64,000 bases of DNA, taken from Turicibacter faecis. Lineage in GTDB: Bacteria > Bacillota_I > Bacilli_A > MOL361 > Turicibacteraceae. Position numbers and translations under genes: made by a program. The stretch's first letter is position 1. Every line of letters begins with the position of its first letter. Below the pieces are notes generated by a model, which saw only the letters and a program-made list of their open reading frames with translations, was not told the origin of the DNA and made no database searches. This document shows positions 46,501 to 54,463 of the stretch, one piece after another. Location: the NCBI RefSeq assembly GCF_037076425.1, contig NZ_AP028127.1, positions 1,866,501 to 1,930,500 on the forward strand, in the 5' to 3' direction.

Positions 46501-47124
46501 CACTTTTCCTTCATAGCCTGATAAATAAACATAATAATAATTAGCGTCTTCTCCTAAATAAAGGGCATCGTCGACATAACATGAGTTGACATACGTCTCA
46601 TGTTGAGAAGTTCCGTTTAAAGGATATAAATTGTGGTTTGGGCGACATTGAAGATTTTTCATAATTTCCGCTGTCGATTTTCCCTCTTGGTCTTGTCCCG
46701 AAGGAACGACCTGCCATAGTTGGACAAGCCCTGAGCCTGACGCTCTTGGTAACAGTTCTTCATTTTGTAACTCTAACTCATCAGTTACTCCTTTATCCGA
46801 ACTTGCTAAATCATTTGTTTGCTCCCCTTGTATACTATCTTCAACCGTTTCTAAATCCATTTCCCCTTGATTGATTGAAGGTGTCTCACTCTCTTCATTC
46901 CCCACTGTTTCACCTTCGATTGAAGGTGTTTGAACCTCGTCAGTGCTCTCTGACTCTTGTCCTGTTCCTGCTGTCCCCATCTCAGGAACACTTGGGACAC
47001 TCGGCGTATCTGTTTCTGATTCCAACGTTTCATTTGCTACATGAGCAAGGACCGCCACATCTGCCACATTGTTTAAAACTAGTGATAAAGCAACTGAGGT
47101 TTGAATGATTTTAATTTTTCCCAT
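43510..47124 (-). CDS. Secreted glucosaminidase-domain cell-wall protein with four C-terminal repeats
   Basis: Large surface autolysin-like protein of 1,204 residues from the ATG at 47124, chosen because GGCGGAG precedes it and a signal sequence follows; an ATG 78 bases upstream would add a basic stretch. After the signal (1-29) come a Ser/Thr/Glu-rich stretch to about 125, an SH3-like module (about 130-225), and an endo-beta-N-acetylglucosaminidase domain (about 400-520) with its catalytic Glu in MGIHESGWGKSS (residue 420). A second SH3-like module follows (about 530-620), then four repeats of about 145 residues with GLYLYGWSF cores. No sorting motif is seen; the repeats may bind the wall. 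Confidence 0.85.
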   Translation of the reverse strand: MGKIKIIQTSVALSLVLNNVADVAVLAHVANETLESETDTPSVPSVPEMGTAGTGQESESTDEVQTPSIEGETVGNEESETPSINQGEMDLETVEDSIQGEQTNDLASSDKGVTDELELQNEELLPRASGSGLVQLWQVVPSGQDQEGKSTAEIMKNLQCRPNHNLYPLNGTSQHETYVNSCYVDDALYLGEDANYYYVYLSGYEGKVRKSQSHYFELDLNNDGTKVKYEIQTVAYYVPDSGARTLADEGAYQEAPELNYHTDYLNKADELNESGIEPYASDSVQSPSYYANENGTLYHYLTNDVTKTGSYSKVTVGKAPSFMSANVKYYSYDGVYFYKDWRQIKVNGTGAVNQGNPFYNYYQYLPVRSKTNHQTNAFDTYTSNNGGSGGKLIGTGKYFNAVGDRFGINGALQYAMGIHESGWGKSSLSMNKNNLFGMNATDNNPYGNGTSFPSVEAGINYHADRYLSWGYTDPLSDWRYAGSHVGNKGSGMNVRYASDPFWGEKIAGWYYRFDQANGSKDYNYYSLGVKSSNKVVDVKSDATSSAKTYYKTKNSKNNLSFGNYPVLITGEKNGYYRIQTDTPIVNGSPVYSGTYDFKTSTGYISKNEINSVNHTNYKSPDGSTTVTYGNFLNHIDQVSIGNSGLYLYGWAFTEGVDISQDSYVKKELLLVDERGLEVVRQTAQNIYNADFAAAYKGPYQYARYKQTLNINSLTNGTYSLKIDFKANDYQKMSEMKSNDAIDTGYIEVGSKRYRVFNSGKGTALKLEVTNAPLGNQQNHVDRVALNQNGLYLYGWSFIENADMNQDAQVKKTLIIKDSKNNVVERQSLKNFYSTDLSEGYKQSYNYGRYEQTVNVYHLPTGTYTFDIEVSVPGGVKTNALKSNYALSPQTYQAGNRIYKISNGGKGTALKLEVSTINAGKHENHVDRAEFNQNGLYLYGWSFIENLDMNNDSDVKKTLIIKNASNQEVKRQVLSNYYHPWFSKEYNKPYDYARYEQTVDVYSLPVGTYTFDIDVNVSGISKTSKVTSNFALSSQTYQAGNRLYKISNGGKGTALKLEVSNVKAGKHENHVDRADFNQNGLYLYGWSFIENLNMNNDADVKKTLIIKNASHQEVKRQVLSNYYHPWFSKEYNKPYDYARYEQTVDIYSLPTGTYTFDIEVNVSGISKTSQVMSNFDLGSKTYKVGNKTYTISNAGKGKPVKLEIR
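43513..45232 (-). repeat. Four tandem repeats of about 435 bp inside the glucosaminidase gene
   Basis: Unit boundaries fall at about 45232, 44792, 44354 and 43920, each starting with the His-(I/V)-Asp codons of NHIDQV/NHVDRA. The last two units are nearly identical at DNA level (for example the stretches encoding YYHPWFSKEYNKPYDYARY), while the first has diverged most. This gradient suggests recent duplication at the 3' end of the gene. Confidence 0.85.
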
Positions 47125-47263
47125 TCGTATCTCCGCCTCTCGTCTCTCATTTTTCTTCTTTTTAATTATAAAAAAAATATTCGTATTTGTCACGAAAAGC
47201 AAAAAAATAGTGTAAATTCGTCAGTATTTTTATATTGTTTTTGGTATAAATCGGATGAATTGT

Positions 47264-47302
47264 AAAAAAAGGAAGTTAGTTGGTTAGACTAACTTCCTTT
47301 TC
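47264..47302 (-). terminator. Intrinsic terminator of the LTA-synthase-like gene
   Basis: Arms aaaaggaagttagt and actaacttcctttt pair with a six- to seven-base loop; on the minus strand it ends in a T-run. The stop codon of the gene lies inside the hairpin. Confidence 0.8.
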
Positions 47303-49255
47303 GTATTGTGCCCCTTGACCAATCGTTTGATCGAGTCCACTATGTTGTTTAATTTCGATTAATTGATAGTCGACATGAGCCCCCACGACTTGCAATTCCT
47401 GTGGAGAAACGTAAGTCGTACTATACGGCTCCCCGTCCAAGTAGACCCGACTTTCAGAAGAAAAACCATCTCCACGAATAATAAGGAGTTCATCTTCTGT
47501 TTCAACTGAATCAATCTTCAATTCATCCAATCCAAAGAACAGATAAGACGTATAGGGCAAAATTTTATTTTGATAAAATTGGCCGTCACCTTTTAATAAA
47601 TCAAACTGAACTAAGTCTAAAATCTGTTGATACTCCTCCGTCGTTGCATAAGTTTTATGAATACTATTCATTGCTCCATCCGGCATTCCAAGTAATTGCA
47701 ACAAATAAGAACCTAATTGGTACGCCGTCATCTCATGAAAGGGCGCCACCGGTTGAAGCTCTGTATTACTATAAATCAAATAAGGTGTTTCATATAAATC
47801 ATGCGCATACGTTTTTTCATTGGTTACGAGTGATAAATTAGGTAAATGATCCCCGAACATCACAACAACTGTTGGTTCTGATAACGTATCGATATATTCG
47901 ACTAACCGCTTGATCTGCACATCTAAGCTATGCATCCGATTCGCATAATCTTGAAGTGGTAAAAGCTCCTCTTTATCTTTCTTCCCCTTAACCGTAATTT
48001 CTGATGTTTCACCATCGGTTAGACTATACGGTTGATGCGTTCCTGCCGTCACGGCATAGATAAAGTTCGGTGCCTCATCTTTTTCCATTGTTTTAATGAT
48101 ATAATCCACTAACAGTGCATCATCGGTTTCATCAATCACGTGTGGTCCATGATCACCCGCCATATATTCTAACGGAACATACGTTTTAAACCCTAGCTGA
48201 CTCACGACGAAATGACGATTATAAAAATTACCTTCATAGTTATGCAAAAACGTCGTTCGATGCCCCTTTTCATTAAAGATTGTTGCCAACGATTGAACCG
48301 GATTTCCTCCTAAAATTTCATCATAAGGATTGGCCCCAGGTTTAAACGCCGACATTGAAATCGATGTTAATGCCTCAAACTCCGTGCGAACCGTTCCCGC
48401 TCCAAAGGTTGGAACAACCATCGTTCCACTCGGATAACTTTCTGTAAGAGATCGAAACGTTGCGATTGGATCTTCACTGTACGTGACCCCTTCAATTTCT
48501 AAAGGATCCATAAACGATTCCAACTGAATCATCACCACATTCGGCAGATTCTCTGCCTGAACCTCTTCAAACGGATAAGACTGTAGGTCGTTCGCTAACG
48601 CCTCCAGATGCTTTTTATTTTGGGTCTGCTCCCCCTGCAAATAAGGGTAAATCGAATTCACAACCGAATACGCAAATCCATATTGGTCATAACTTTTCAC
48701 ATAATTCACTTTATCCGGTGGCATGATGCCTTGCTTCTCAATTCCATATAACCCATAAATAATCGGAATCACCATTGTGGTAAATAAGAGATAGTCTCTT
48801 TTTTTCACCGACGCCTTTACTTTAAATAAAAAAGCCATTCCGACGAATAAGAGCACGATAACTGCTATAAAGAGACCCATCGTCATCGGTGTAAAATAAA
48901 GGTCAATAAGCTTTGCTGCTTCGCCGATTAAAAAAAGATCCGCAAACATCAACGGCATCCCTCTAAAATGAAGGACGACGGCATTGGCAACCGCTAAAAA
49001 TCCCCAAATAAACGTCACAAGAGCAAAGCAAAACCATTTACGCTTCACCAAAAGCGCTAAACTATAACTCACCATGAGAATTAACACATTAACTAAAAAA
49101 TAAAACGGCCGTTGTCCTATAAAATGAACCGCTTGAGATAGCGACCCTAACTGTAACCATTGAATGATGATACTTAATCCTAACGATCCAATCACCATAA
49201 CCCCATAATACCAGTAGTCGCGCCCATACTCCTTAAGTTGTGCCCACCTTTTCAT
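47276..49255 (-). CDS. LTA synthase/sulfatase-family phosphoglycerol transferase
   Basis: A protein of about 659 residues with five N-terminal membrane helices (within about 20-200), then an extracellular sulfatase-fold domain. Motifs are NVVMIQLESFMDP (metal ligand Glu), VPTFGAGTVRTEFEALTS with the catalytic Thr, AVTAGTHQPY and VVMFGDHLPNLS. A C-terminal beta-type extension (about 560-640: TEDELLIIRGDGFSSESRVYL) is unusual for LtaS. Family members polymerise or transfer glycerol phosphate from phosphatidylglycerol onto lipoteichoic acid or other surface glycans. Start is the ATG at 49255 seven bases after GGAGG; an earlier ATG overlaps that site. Confidence 0.85.
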   Translation of the reverse strand: MKRWAQLKEYGRDYWYYGVMVIGSLGLSIIIQWLQLGSLSQAVHFIGQRPFYFLVNVLILMVSYSLALLVKRKWFCFALVTFIWGFLAVANAVVLHFRGMPLMFADLFLIGEAAKLIDLYFTPMTMGLFIAVIVLLFVGMAFLFKVKASVKKRDYLLFTTMVIPIIYGLYGIEKQGIMPPDKVNYVKSYDQYGFAYSVVNSIYPYLQGEQTQNKKHLEALANDLQSYPFEEVQAENLPNVVMIQLESFMDPLEIEGVTYSEDPIATFRSLTESYPSGTMVVPTFGAGTVRTEFEALTSISMSAFKPGANPYDEILGGNPVQSLATIFNEKGHRTTFLHNYEGNFYNRHFVVSQLGFKTYVPLEYMAGDHGPHVIDETDDALLVDYIIKTMEKDEAPNFIYAVTAGTHQPYSLTDGETSEITVKGKKDKEELLPLQDYANRMHSLDVQIKRLVEYIDTLSEPTVVVMFGDHLPNLSLVTNEKTYAHDLYETPYLIYSNTELQPVAPFHEMTAYQLGSYLLQLLGMPDGAMNSIHKTYATTEEYQQILDLVQFDLLKGDGQFYQNKILPYTSYLFFGLDELKIDSVETEDELLIIRGDGFSSESRVYLDGEPYSTTYVSPQELQVVGAHVDYQLIEIKQHSGLDQTIGQGAQYEKEVSLTN

Positions 49256-49311
49256 GAAGCAACCTCCTCCCATTTACTTAATGGTAGCGTTTCATATTCA
49301 AGCGCTCTTTT

Positions 49312-49340
49312 ATTATAGTCGAAAAATCCCCTCGCTTCAA
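49312..49340 (-). promoter_or_regulatory. Promoter of the LTA-synthase-like gene
   Basis: Minus strand TTGAAG (49335-49340) and TATAAT (49312-49317) with exactly 17 bases between them; 57 bases upstream of the ATG. Confidence 0.65.
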
Positions 49341-49430
49341 TGGGTATAAGGTTAATATATTTACCCCTTTCCTCGGATTTAACTAACTCCCCCTATCTCT
49401 ATCTTATGCACACTCATCCCCATCATAACA

Positions 49431-49472
49431 AAAAGAAACATGCCAGTCCTACACCAGTATGTTCCTTTAAAA
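49431..49472 (-). terminator. Intrinsic terminator after the small tail-anchored protein gene
   Basis: Imperfect 15-bp stem (aaaggaacatactgg with ccagtcc-side partner catgtttcttt on the minus strand, G-T pairs included) followed by TTTGTTATG. Confidence 0.6.
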
Positions 49473-49510
49473 GTAAAGAGAGATTCAAATCGTCGCAACA
49501 AATTTACACT

Positions 49511-50017
49511 TTATTCTTGATTCAAAATCAGTTGTACGACCATTCCAATGAGTAAGAGGCTCGTCGTTGTAATCCCCGTTAATAAATATTTTTGTTCACG
49601 CGGTAAAATACGTTTCGGCTTTTTCGGTTTTCGTTTTTTCTTCTCTTTTAACTCCACTTCTAATTCTTCTTGTCCCTCCACCTCCGCCTGCTGTTGTTTA
49701 ACTTCCTCAAAATAGCACGCCACATTCATCGCTAAATGATATCTTTTTCTCGAAAAATTCTTTTTAAGGTCCGCCAACAACGCTGGGTACTTTTCCTCCT
49801 CCCAATGCGTTACGGTATAGTCGAGCATTTCTCCGTTATGTTTTTGAAAGATTAATGGGTCTCCTAGAACGAGGTGATAGCAATCCGTTAAAAATTCTTT
49901 ATCCTCTGAATAGGTCGTCAAGTTTTGAAGTAACATTTCGCGGACTTTCAGTAAGTTTCGGCGTTGTAAAAACACCGTCATTTCTTCCAAGCGCGCTTCT
50001 TTTTCTTCCTCTAACAT
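49511..50017 (-). CDS. Small tail-anchored protein, function unknown
   Basis: A protein of 168 residues from the ATG at 50017, which follows AAAGGGGGAG; an upstream ATG (50035) overlaps that site. The first 110 residues are helical and charged (LEEEKEARLEEMTVFLQRRN), a Glu-rich stretch and a Lys/Pro-rich stretch (KKKRKPKKPKR) follow, and the last 20 residues form one hydrophobic helix ending LILNQE. The topology suggests a cytoplasmic domain anchored at its C-terminus. No family is recognised. It stands alone between two terminators with a TATAAT at 50053-50058. Confidence 0.6.
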   Translation of the reverse strand: MLEEEKEARLEEMTVFLQRRNLLKVREMLLQNLTTYSEDKEFLTDCYHLVLGDPLIFQKHNGEMLDYTVTHWEEEKYPALLADLKKNFSRKRYHLAMNVACYFEEVKQQQAEVEGQEELEVELKEKKKRKPKKPKRILPREQKYLLTGITTTSLLLIGMVVQLILNQE

Positions 50018-50109
50018 GTAAACTCCCCCTTTCATCCATCACGCCTTATTACATTATATTCATTAAAAGTTCGACAATATAACTCACTGTTACTTTTTTT
50101 CACAGACAT

Positions 50110-50140
50110 AAAAAGAGGCCCCATGAGGGAGCCTCTTTTT
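50110..50140. terminator. Intrinsic terminator downstream of the DedA gene
   Basis: Arms aaaaagaggc and gcctcttttt with a central eleven-base loop; symmetric A/T runs allow either direction. It serves the minus-strand dedA gene. Confidence 0.8.
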
Positions 50141-50226
50141 ATTAATCATTAGGTGTCACGATTTTAACCTACATACCTTCCACGCCACTATCATTATATG
50201 CTAGATTTAACCAAATCATACATCAT

Positions 50227-50832
50227 TTATAGGGGATATTTCATCTTCTTTCGCTCGTGCACTTTTTTTAGGGCGATGCCCCCGATGATCAAGCCAAATC
50301 CGAGTAAAATAAACCATTTCCCTTTGTCATAGTAACCCATGACCTCGCGCCAACGATCCGCTAAAACATACCCAAGTGTAATGAGGAGGCTATTCCAAGC
50401 AAAAATCCCGATGGATGAGGCGAGGATGAAGGTCGTGACGCTTTGTTTTGTAATTCCTGCCATAAAGGAAATGTATGTTCGAAAGAGTGGAATCACGCGC
50501 CCGATCGCTACAGAGAAGGTCGCGTATTTTTTGTAAAAGTGCTGGGTGGATTCAATTCCTCTCTTTGTACTTGGATATCGGTGTTTCATGAATTCTAGGA
50601 CACGACTTCCGCCGCTATACCCGATACTGTAACAAATCATTGAACCGAGTAATCCTGCAACGACGCTGATGAAAATCACTAGAAGCAGTGGCCGCCCACT
50701 CGATACGGCCATGGCACCTGATAGTGGTAACACCACCTCACTTGGAAGAGGAAGGCACGCATATTCACAGGCAATAAAGAGAAACATCGCAATCATTCCG
50801 TATTGTGCAATAAACTCAATGATCCATTCCAT
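50227..50832 (-). CDS. DedA-family membrane protein
   Basis: A 201-residue protein with four to five hydrophobic segments. It contains the family motifs EYACLPLPSEVVLPLSGAMA near the N-terminus, GSMICYSIGYSGG, and FSVAIGRVIPLFRTYISFMAGI, where the conserved Gly-Arg-x-x-Pro-x-x-Arg is complete. DedA proteins act in membrane homeostasis; some recycle undecaprenyl phosphate or flip phospholipids, which would serve the polysaccharide pathways here. GGGGGATGATAGA precedes the ATG. A perfect 14-bp palindrome lies upstream. Confidence 0.85.
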   Translation of the reverse strand: MEWIIEFIAQYGMIAMFLFIACEYACLPLPSEVVLPLSGAMAVSSGRPLLLVIFISVVAGLLGSMICYSIGYSGGSRVLEFMKHRYPSTKRGIESTQHFYKKYATFSVAIGRVIPLFRTYISFMAGITKQSVTTFILASSIGIFAWNSLLITLGYVLADRWREVMGYYDKGKWFILLGFGLIIGGIALKKVHERKKMKYPL

Positions 50833-50861
50833 TCTATCATCCCCCTCTATTCACTACTAAC

Positions 50862-50875
50862 GGTTCGTACGAACC
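50862..50875. promoter_or_regulatory. Perfect 14-bp palindrome upstream of dedA
   Basis: GGTTCGTACGAACC, 30 bases before the dedA start codon, inside the 5' leader or promoter region. It has the size and symmetry of a repressor operator. No protein is assigned to it. Confidence 0.45.
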
Positions 50876-51060
50876 CTAAACATCTCTCTTACTTTTTCTA
50901 TCCTATGTCCCGCCATCTTCTCCTAGTACCCCACTTTTTATGAATCCTGTAATATTTCACTCAAAATCCTCTTTTTCAAACGCCTGAATAGGATACACTT
51001 AGTTGGACAAATAATTAAGGGTCTAGTTTATTTTAACTTTAACCTTAAAGGAGTCCTATC

Positions 51061-51117
51061 ATGTCAAAACCTAAAACAACCCGTCGTAAATTTACTGATG
51101 AATTTAAAAAGACGAAT
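51061..51117 (+). pseudogene. IS3-family transposase orfA fragment, cut by IS30
   Basis: After AAAGGAGTCCTATC an ATG opens MSKPKTTRRKFTDEFKKT, the start of IS3-family OrfA proteins (helix-turn-helix). The frame then runs into the left end of the IS30 element. No continuation is found on the far side (52165 onwards), so the rest of the IS3 element is deleted or elsewhere. The stretch from about 50995 (ttagttggacaaataattaag) probably includes its left end. Confidence 0.7.
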
Positions 51118-52164
51118 TGTCAATACAAATGCGACAGTTTCTCATGAAATAGCTCGAATGAAGTTTTCCAACCTAAGCATTTTCGTGGTCGATGATTAAT
51201 GAGGAGGAGGGCTTCATCAATCTCTTTCTCACTAACTCGTGCTAAGTCCGTCTTCTTCGGAAAGAATTCTCGAAGAAGACCATTGGCATTTTCATTACTT
51301 CCTCTTTGCCAAGAGGAATAGGCGTCAGCGAAGTAAACAGGAACCTTTAAATCTGCTTCTACTTTGGAATAACAAGCAAACTCTTTTCCTCGATCAACGG
51401 TATAAGTTTTAAAGGTGTCTTTAGGAAAATGTTCATATAACTCACTAATCGCTCGGTACATTTCAGATGCTGAGCGATTTTCGATTTTAACGGCGACATA
51501 AAATCGTGTTTGACGTTCAATAAATGTAGCTAAACATCCTTTACTTTTACCACGGCTTGAAACAACTGTATCAAGTTCCCAATGACCAAATGCCTGACGT
51601 TTTTTTACCTCTTTCGGACGTTGATGAATTGATGTCCCAATGTTAAATCGTCCGCGTGTTTCTCGTGGTTTTCGGCGTTTTCCCTTTTGCCTTAAACAGC
51701 TTAAATCCCCTAACAAAATCGTTCCGTCATAAATCCAACGATAAATAGTTTTGAATGAAATAACACCCTTTAAAACCGTATTAGAAATTTGTTCAGGCGA
51801 CCAGGTTAACTTTAAATAATGTTGGATGGTTTGAATAACTTCTTCAGATTTGGTCTCTGGACGATGACAAACTAAGCGACGTTGCTCGGCTAATTTATCT
51901 GCTAGCTCTGCTTGATACGTCTTTTGAGTATTTCGTTTTAGTTCACGAGCAATGGTTGAATGATGACGATTTAATTGCCCCGCAATTTGTCTCGTTGAAT
52001 AACCCATTTTTGAAAGAACTTCTATACGTGTACGCTCAAATGTGTTAAGATGTTTATAACTCATAAATAGATCTCCTTGTTAAGAATTTGGTGTGGTAAC
52101 TTCATTCTATAACAAAGAATTCTATTTATGAGCTTTTTTTATTTGTCGCACTTAATATTACAAT
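51116..52164 (-). mobile_element. IS30-family insertion sequence
   Basis: About 1,049 bp. Ends are imperfect inverted repeats: left ATTGTCAATACAAATGCGAC (51116 on) and right, read inwards, ATTGTAATATTAAGTGCGAC (from 52164), 15 of 21 bases alike. The whole internal space is one transposase gene. No clear short target duplication is visible. Confidence 0.8.
51120..52064 (-). CDS. IS30-family transposase
   Basis: A complete 314-residue transposase: N-terminal helix-turn-helix (YKHLNTFERTRIEVLSKMGYSTRQIAGQL), RHHSTIARELKRN, then the integrase-like DDE domain with GHWELDTVVSSRGKSKG (first Asp), FKTYTVDRGKEFACY (second Asp) and SSWQRGSNENANGLLREFFPK (Glu). All three catalytic residues and a normal length suggest it is functional. 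AAGGAGATCTATTT precedes the ATG. The stop codon lies almost inside the left inverted repeat. Confidence 0.95.
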   Translation of the reverse strand: MSYKHLNTFERTRIEVLSKMGYSTRQIAGQLNRHHSTIARELKRNTQKTYQAELADKLAEQRRLVCHRPETKSEEVIQTIQHYLKLTWSPEQISNTVLKGVISFKTIYRWIYDGTILLGDLSCLRQKGKRRKPRETRGRFNIGTSIHQRPKEVKKRQAFGHWELDTVVSSRGKSKGCLATFIERQTRFYVAVKIENRSASEMYRAISELYEHFPKDTFKTYTVDRGKEFACYSKVEADLKVPVYFADAYSSWQRGSNENANGLLREFFPKKTDLARVSEKEIDEALLLINHRPRKCLGWKTSFELFHEKLSHLY

Positions 52165-52173
52165 CTGTCATTC

Positions 52174-52425
52174 CAAAATATTTAAATTTAAAAAGGAAAT
52201 CGCTCCATTGAGGCGTATTTTAAAGTAGGAAGATGATTCGATACTTTAAAAATGATATAATGGGTCCCCTGCGCCAAGTAGCGAAAGCTCTTGGCTATCC
52301 TCCGCTAGTAGGGCTTTGGCCCGCTATTAGTTTCAAAATATTTAAATTTAAAAAAGGAAAATCCTCTATTCACGCGTATTGTAAGATAGAAAGATGTTTT
52401 GACATCGTTAGTATGCTATAATAAA
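52174..52425 (+). repeat. Duplicated upstream region of the Rpn-type gene, with hairpins between the copies
   Basis: Two imperfect copies of about 90 bp begin CAAAATATTTAAATTTAAAA at 52174 and 52334. Each ends in TATAAT at matching offsets (52256-52261 and 52417-52422). Between them lie two hairpins: GCCAAG...CTTGGC (52273-52294) and GGGC-TTTG-GCCC (about 52311-52322). Copy 1 starts ten bases from the IS30 end. No open frame of note lies in the 328 bases from 52165 to 52492. Confidence 0.65.
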
Positions 52426-52492
52426 CGGAGGAAAAATAAGATGATAAATTTAGAGGATTTAATGAAACAAGTGAAAGGGGGTTGGAGAAGAC

Positions 52493-53350
52493 GTGGGACC
52501 GGTACTATTACCCCCAACAATGGATTTTGTTTTCAAAGGGCTGTTTGGAAACGAGAAGAGACCAGAACTGTTAATTTCATTTTTAAATGCGGTATTAACA
52601 CCCGATGAACCGATTACTTCGATTACCTTTAAGGATCGAGTACTCGATAAACAATATAAAAATGATAAACTCGGATCGTTAGATATTTTAGCTACAACAA
52701 ACAAAGGGGAGTTAATCAATGTTGAGGTTCAGGTGGCGGATGAAAGGAACATGATTGAGCGGAGTTTGTTTTATTGGAGTCGGTTATTTTCGGGACAACT
52801 TCAAAGCGGGAACCCTTATCAAAAACTTGAGCGAACGATTTGTATTAACCTTCTCGATTTTAATTTACTGGATACGCACGAGTATCATAGTTGTTATGTC
52901 CTAAAGGAAAAGGAACGTAATGAAGTACTCAGTGACTTATTAGAACTACACTTTATTGAACTTGATAAAATAAAAGATATAAAGCAGGCAAGCGACATTA
53001 AAACACACTTAGAAGCATGGCTTGAATTTATTAAGCATCCAGAAAGCCAAGTGAGCTACGAGTTAGCTCGCCAAGATGAAGCCATTCGTGAAGCCAAAGA
53101 TGACCTCCTGATTTTAAGTTGTAATGAGCAGTTCCGTTTATATTATGAGGCACGTTTAAAAGCGTTGCTCGATAAAACGAGCCGCCTACAAACGGCGAGA
53201 GAGGAAGGCCTCGCACAAGGAATTGAGCAAGAAAAGTTAAAACATCTTAAAAATTGTTTTTCTCTTGAATTGAGCGAGGAGCAAATTGCACGAATTACTG
53301 AACTGTCAATTGATGAAGTGCGGCGATTAAGACAGGAATTAACGTTTTAA
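52493..53350 (+). CDS. Rpn/PD-(D/E)XK nuclease family protein (transposase-associated)
   Basis: A 285-residue protein beginning PPTMDFVFKGLFGNEKRPELLISFLNAVL, the invariant opening of Rpn-type (PDDEXK_2) proteins, with LGSLDILATTNKGELINVEVQ as the nuclease core (Asp ... Glu-Val-Gln). The C-terminus is a charged coiled coil with LTEEQIARITELSIDEVRRLR-like helices (ISIDEV form). Such proteins are recombination-promoting endonucleases or toxin-like nucleases often found near IS elements. The start is a GTG; a small overlapping frame in +1 begins at an ATG (52441) after GGAGG. A bidirectional terminator follows. Confidence 0.85.
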   Translation: MGPVLLPPTMDFVFKGLFGNEKRPELLISFLNAVLTPDEPITSITFKDRVLDKQYKNDKLGSLDILATTNKGELINVEVQVADERNMIERSLFYWSRLFSGQLQSGNPYQKLERTICINLLDFNLLDTHEYHSCYVLKEKERNEVLSDLLELHFIELDKIKDIKQASDIKTHLEAWLEFIKHPESQVSYELARQDEAIREAKDDLLILSCNEQFRLYYEARLKALLDKTSRLQTAREEGLAQGIEQEKLKHLKNCFSLELSEEQIARITELSIDEVRRLRQELTF

Positions 53351-53377
53351 ATAACTCCGAGAATGGATGACTTCCAT

Positions 53378-53419
53378 GAAAAAAGACCTCTTACCAAAAT
53401 TGTAAGAGGTCTTTTTTTA
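53378..53419. terminator. Bidirectional terminator between the convergent Rpn-type and LCP genes
   Basis: A perfect 15-bp stem (aaaaagacctcttac / gtaagaggtcttttt) with a seven-base loop, A/T-flanked on both sides. Confidence 0.9.
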
Positions 53420-54424
53420 CTTCTCAATATAACCAAATTTTTCGTAAATCGTTGCTTCCATTTCTTTGACGCGTTTTGAAGGCTCATAGTTTGAATCTCC
53501 ATAAATATCTTCATGGACGTCCTTCACTAATTGTTGGTAACTATCGACAATATAAAGTGGACTATAACCGTTATATGTCACGCTCTGATTCACTGTTTCA
53601 CCACTTCCACGTGGAATTTGATACGATTGGATATTTCCTAAATCAACTTTTAAAGCTTTCATTCCCAGCGATAAAATTTCATTTGTTGAAATATTCGTTT
53701 CAATATATGGCAAACATTCATTGACTAAGTCTAATAATTGTGAGTAATCAAGTGTTGATAACTTTGAAAACATTGCCTTCATAACAGCAGTCTGGCGATC
53801 CATTCGGACATAATCATTGTCTGAATAACGCAAACGCATATATCCTAATGCTTGCTTACCATCTAAATGTTGATAACCACTATGCGATACTTCTGCAATA
53901 AACGGAACTTCATTTTCATAAATCTCCAATTCAATTCCACCCATCGCATCAATAACATGCTCTACAGCTTCAAAATTGAAGGCCACATAACGTGTAAGGT
54001 CTAAATCAAAATTGTAGTTAATCGTCTGTAACGCGAGTTTAGCCCCTCCGTAAGCATAGGCATGATTTAACTTTTCAAAATCCTGTTTAACTCCAGGAAT
54101 ATAAATGAGCGTGTCGCGCTGTAACGACGTAATTTTAGCCTCATTATTCTTCGTATCTAGCGATAAAATTTTCATCGCATCACTGCGTCCATCTGTTTCA
54201 TCCCCATTTTTATCAATCCCAAAGATGGCGATATTAATGACCTGAGATCGTTTCTCTTTTTCTAACAGATCTTTTTCAATTCCCGCCTCCGTTTTATCAA
54301 TCTTCTCCGTCATGTCCATTTTTGAAAGCGTTGAATTTACAACATAATAAGCGGCCCCAACTCCACCTCCGACAAGTAAAACAACCACTCCGAGTATGAT
54401 CCATAACACTTTAAATCGCTTCAT
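53417..54424 (-). CDS. LytR-CpsA-Psr (LCP) family glycopolymer ligase
   Basis: A 335-residue protein with an N-terminal membrane anchor (about 6-29) and an extracellular LCP domain from about 62. Motifs are IAIFGIDKNGDETDGRSDAMKIL (the DGRSD Arg/Asp pair binding lipid phosphates), SLQRDTLIYIP (RDT), KLNHAYAYGG and GYMRLRYSDNDYVRMDRQ. LCP enzymes move undecaprenyl-diphosphate-linked polymers such as teichoic acid or capsule onto peptidoglycan. It lies outside both polysaccharide loci and could serve either. Its promoter is an extended -10 (TGGTATAAT) just downstream of TTTGTCGG. Confidence 0.9.
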   Translation of the reverse strand: MKRFKVLWIILGVVVLLVGGGVGAAYYVVNSTLSKMDMTEKIDKTEAGIEKDLLEKEKRSQVINIAIFGIDKNGDETDGRSDAMKILSLDTKNNEAKITSLQRDTLIYIPGVKQDFEKLNHAYAYGGAKLALQTINYNFDLDLTRYVAFNFEAVEHVIDAMGGIELEIYENEVPFIAEVSHSGYQHLDGKQALGYMRLRYSDNDYVRMDRQTAVMKAMFSKLSTLDYSQLLDLVNECLPYIETNISTNEILSLGMKALKVDLGNIQSYQIPRGSGETVNQSVTYNGYSPLYIVDSYQQLVKDVHEDIYGDSNYEPSKRVKEMEATIYEKFGYIEK

Positions 54425-54463
54425 GATTTTCCCTCCAAATCTCTATATAAACTCTTTTTTAAA

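Noticed and set aside
50862..50875. LexA (SOS) box
   Set aside because: Gram-positive LexA sites read CGAAC-N4-GTTCG; this palindrome has the half-sites in the opposite order (GTTCG-TA-CGAAC).
52441..52608. A 55-codon plus-strand gene overlapping the Rpn-type start
   Set aside because: The later part is only the +1 frame of the nuclease gene. The good ribosome site is noted as a finding, but there is no evidence for an independent protein.
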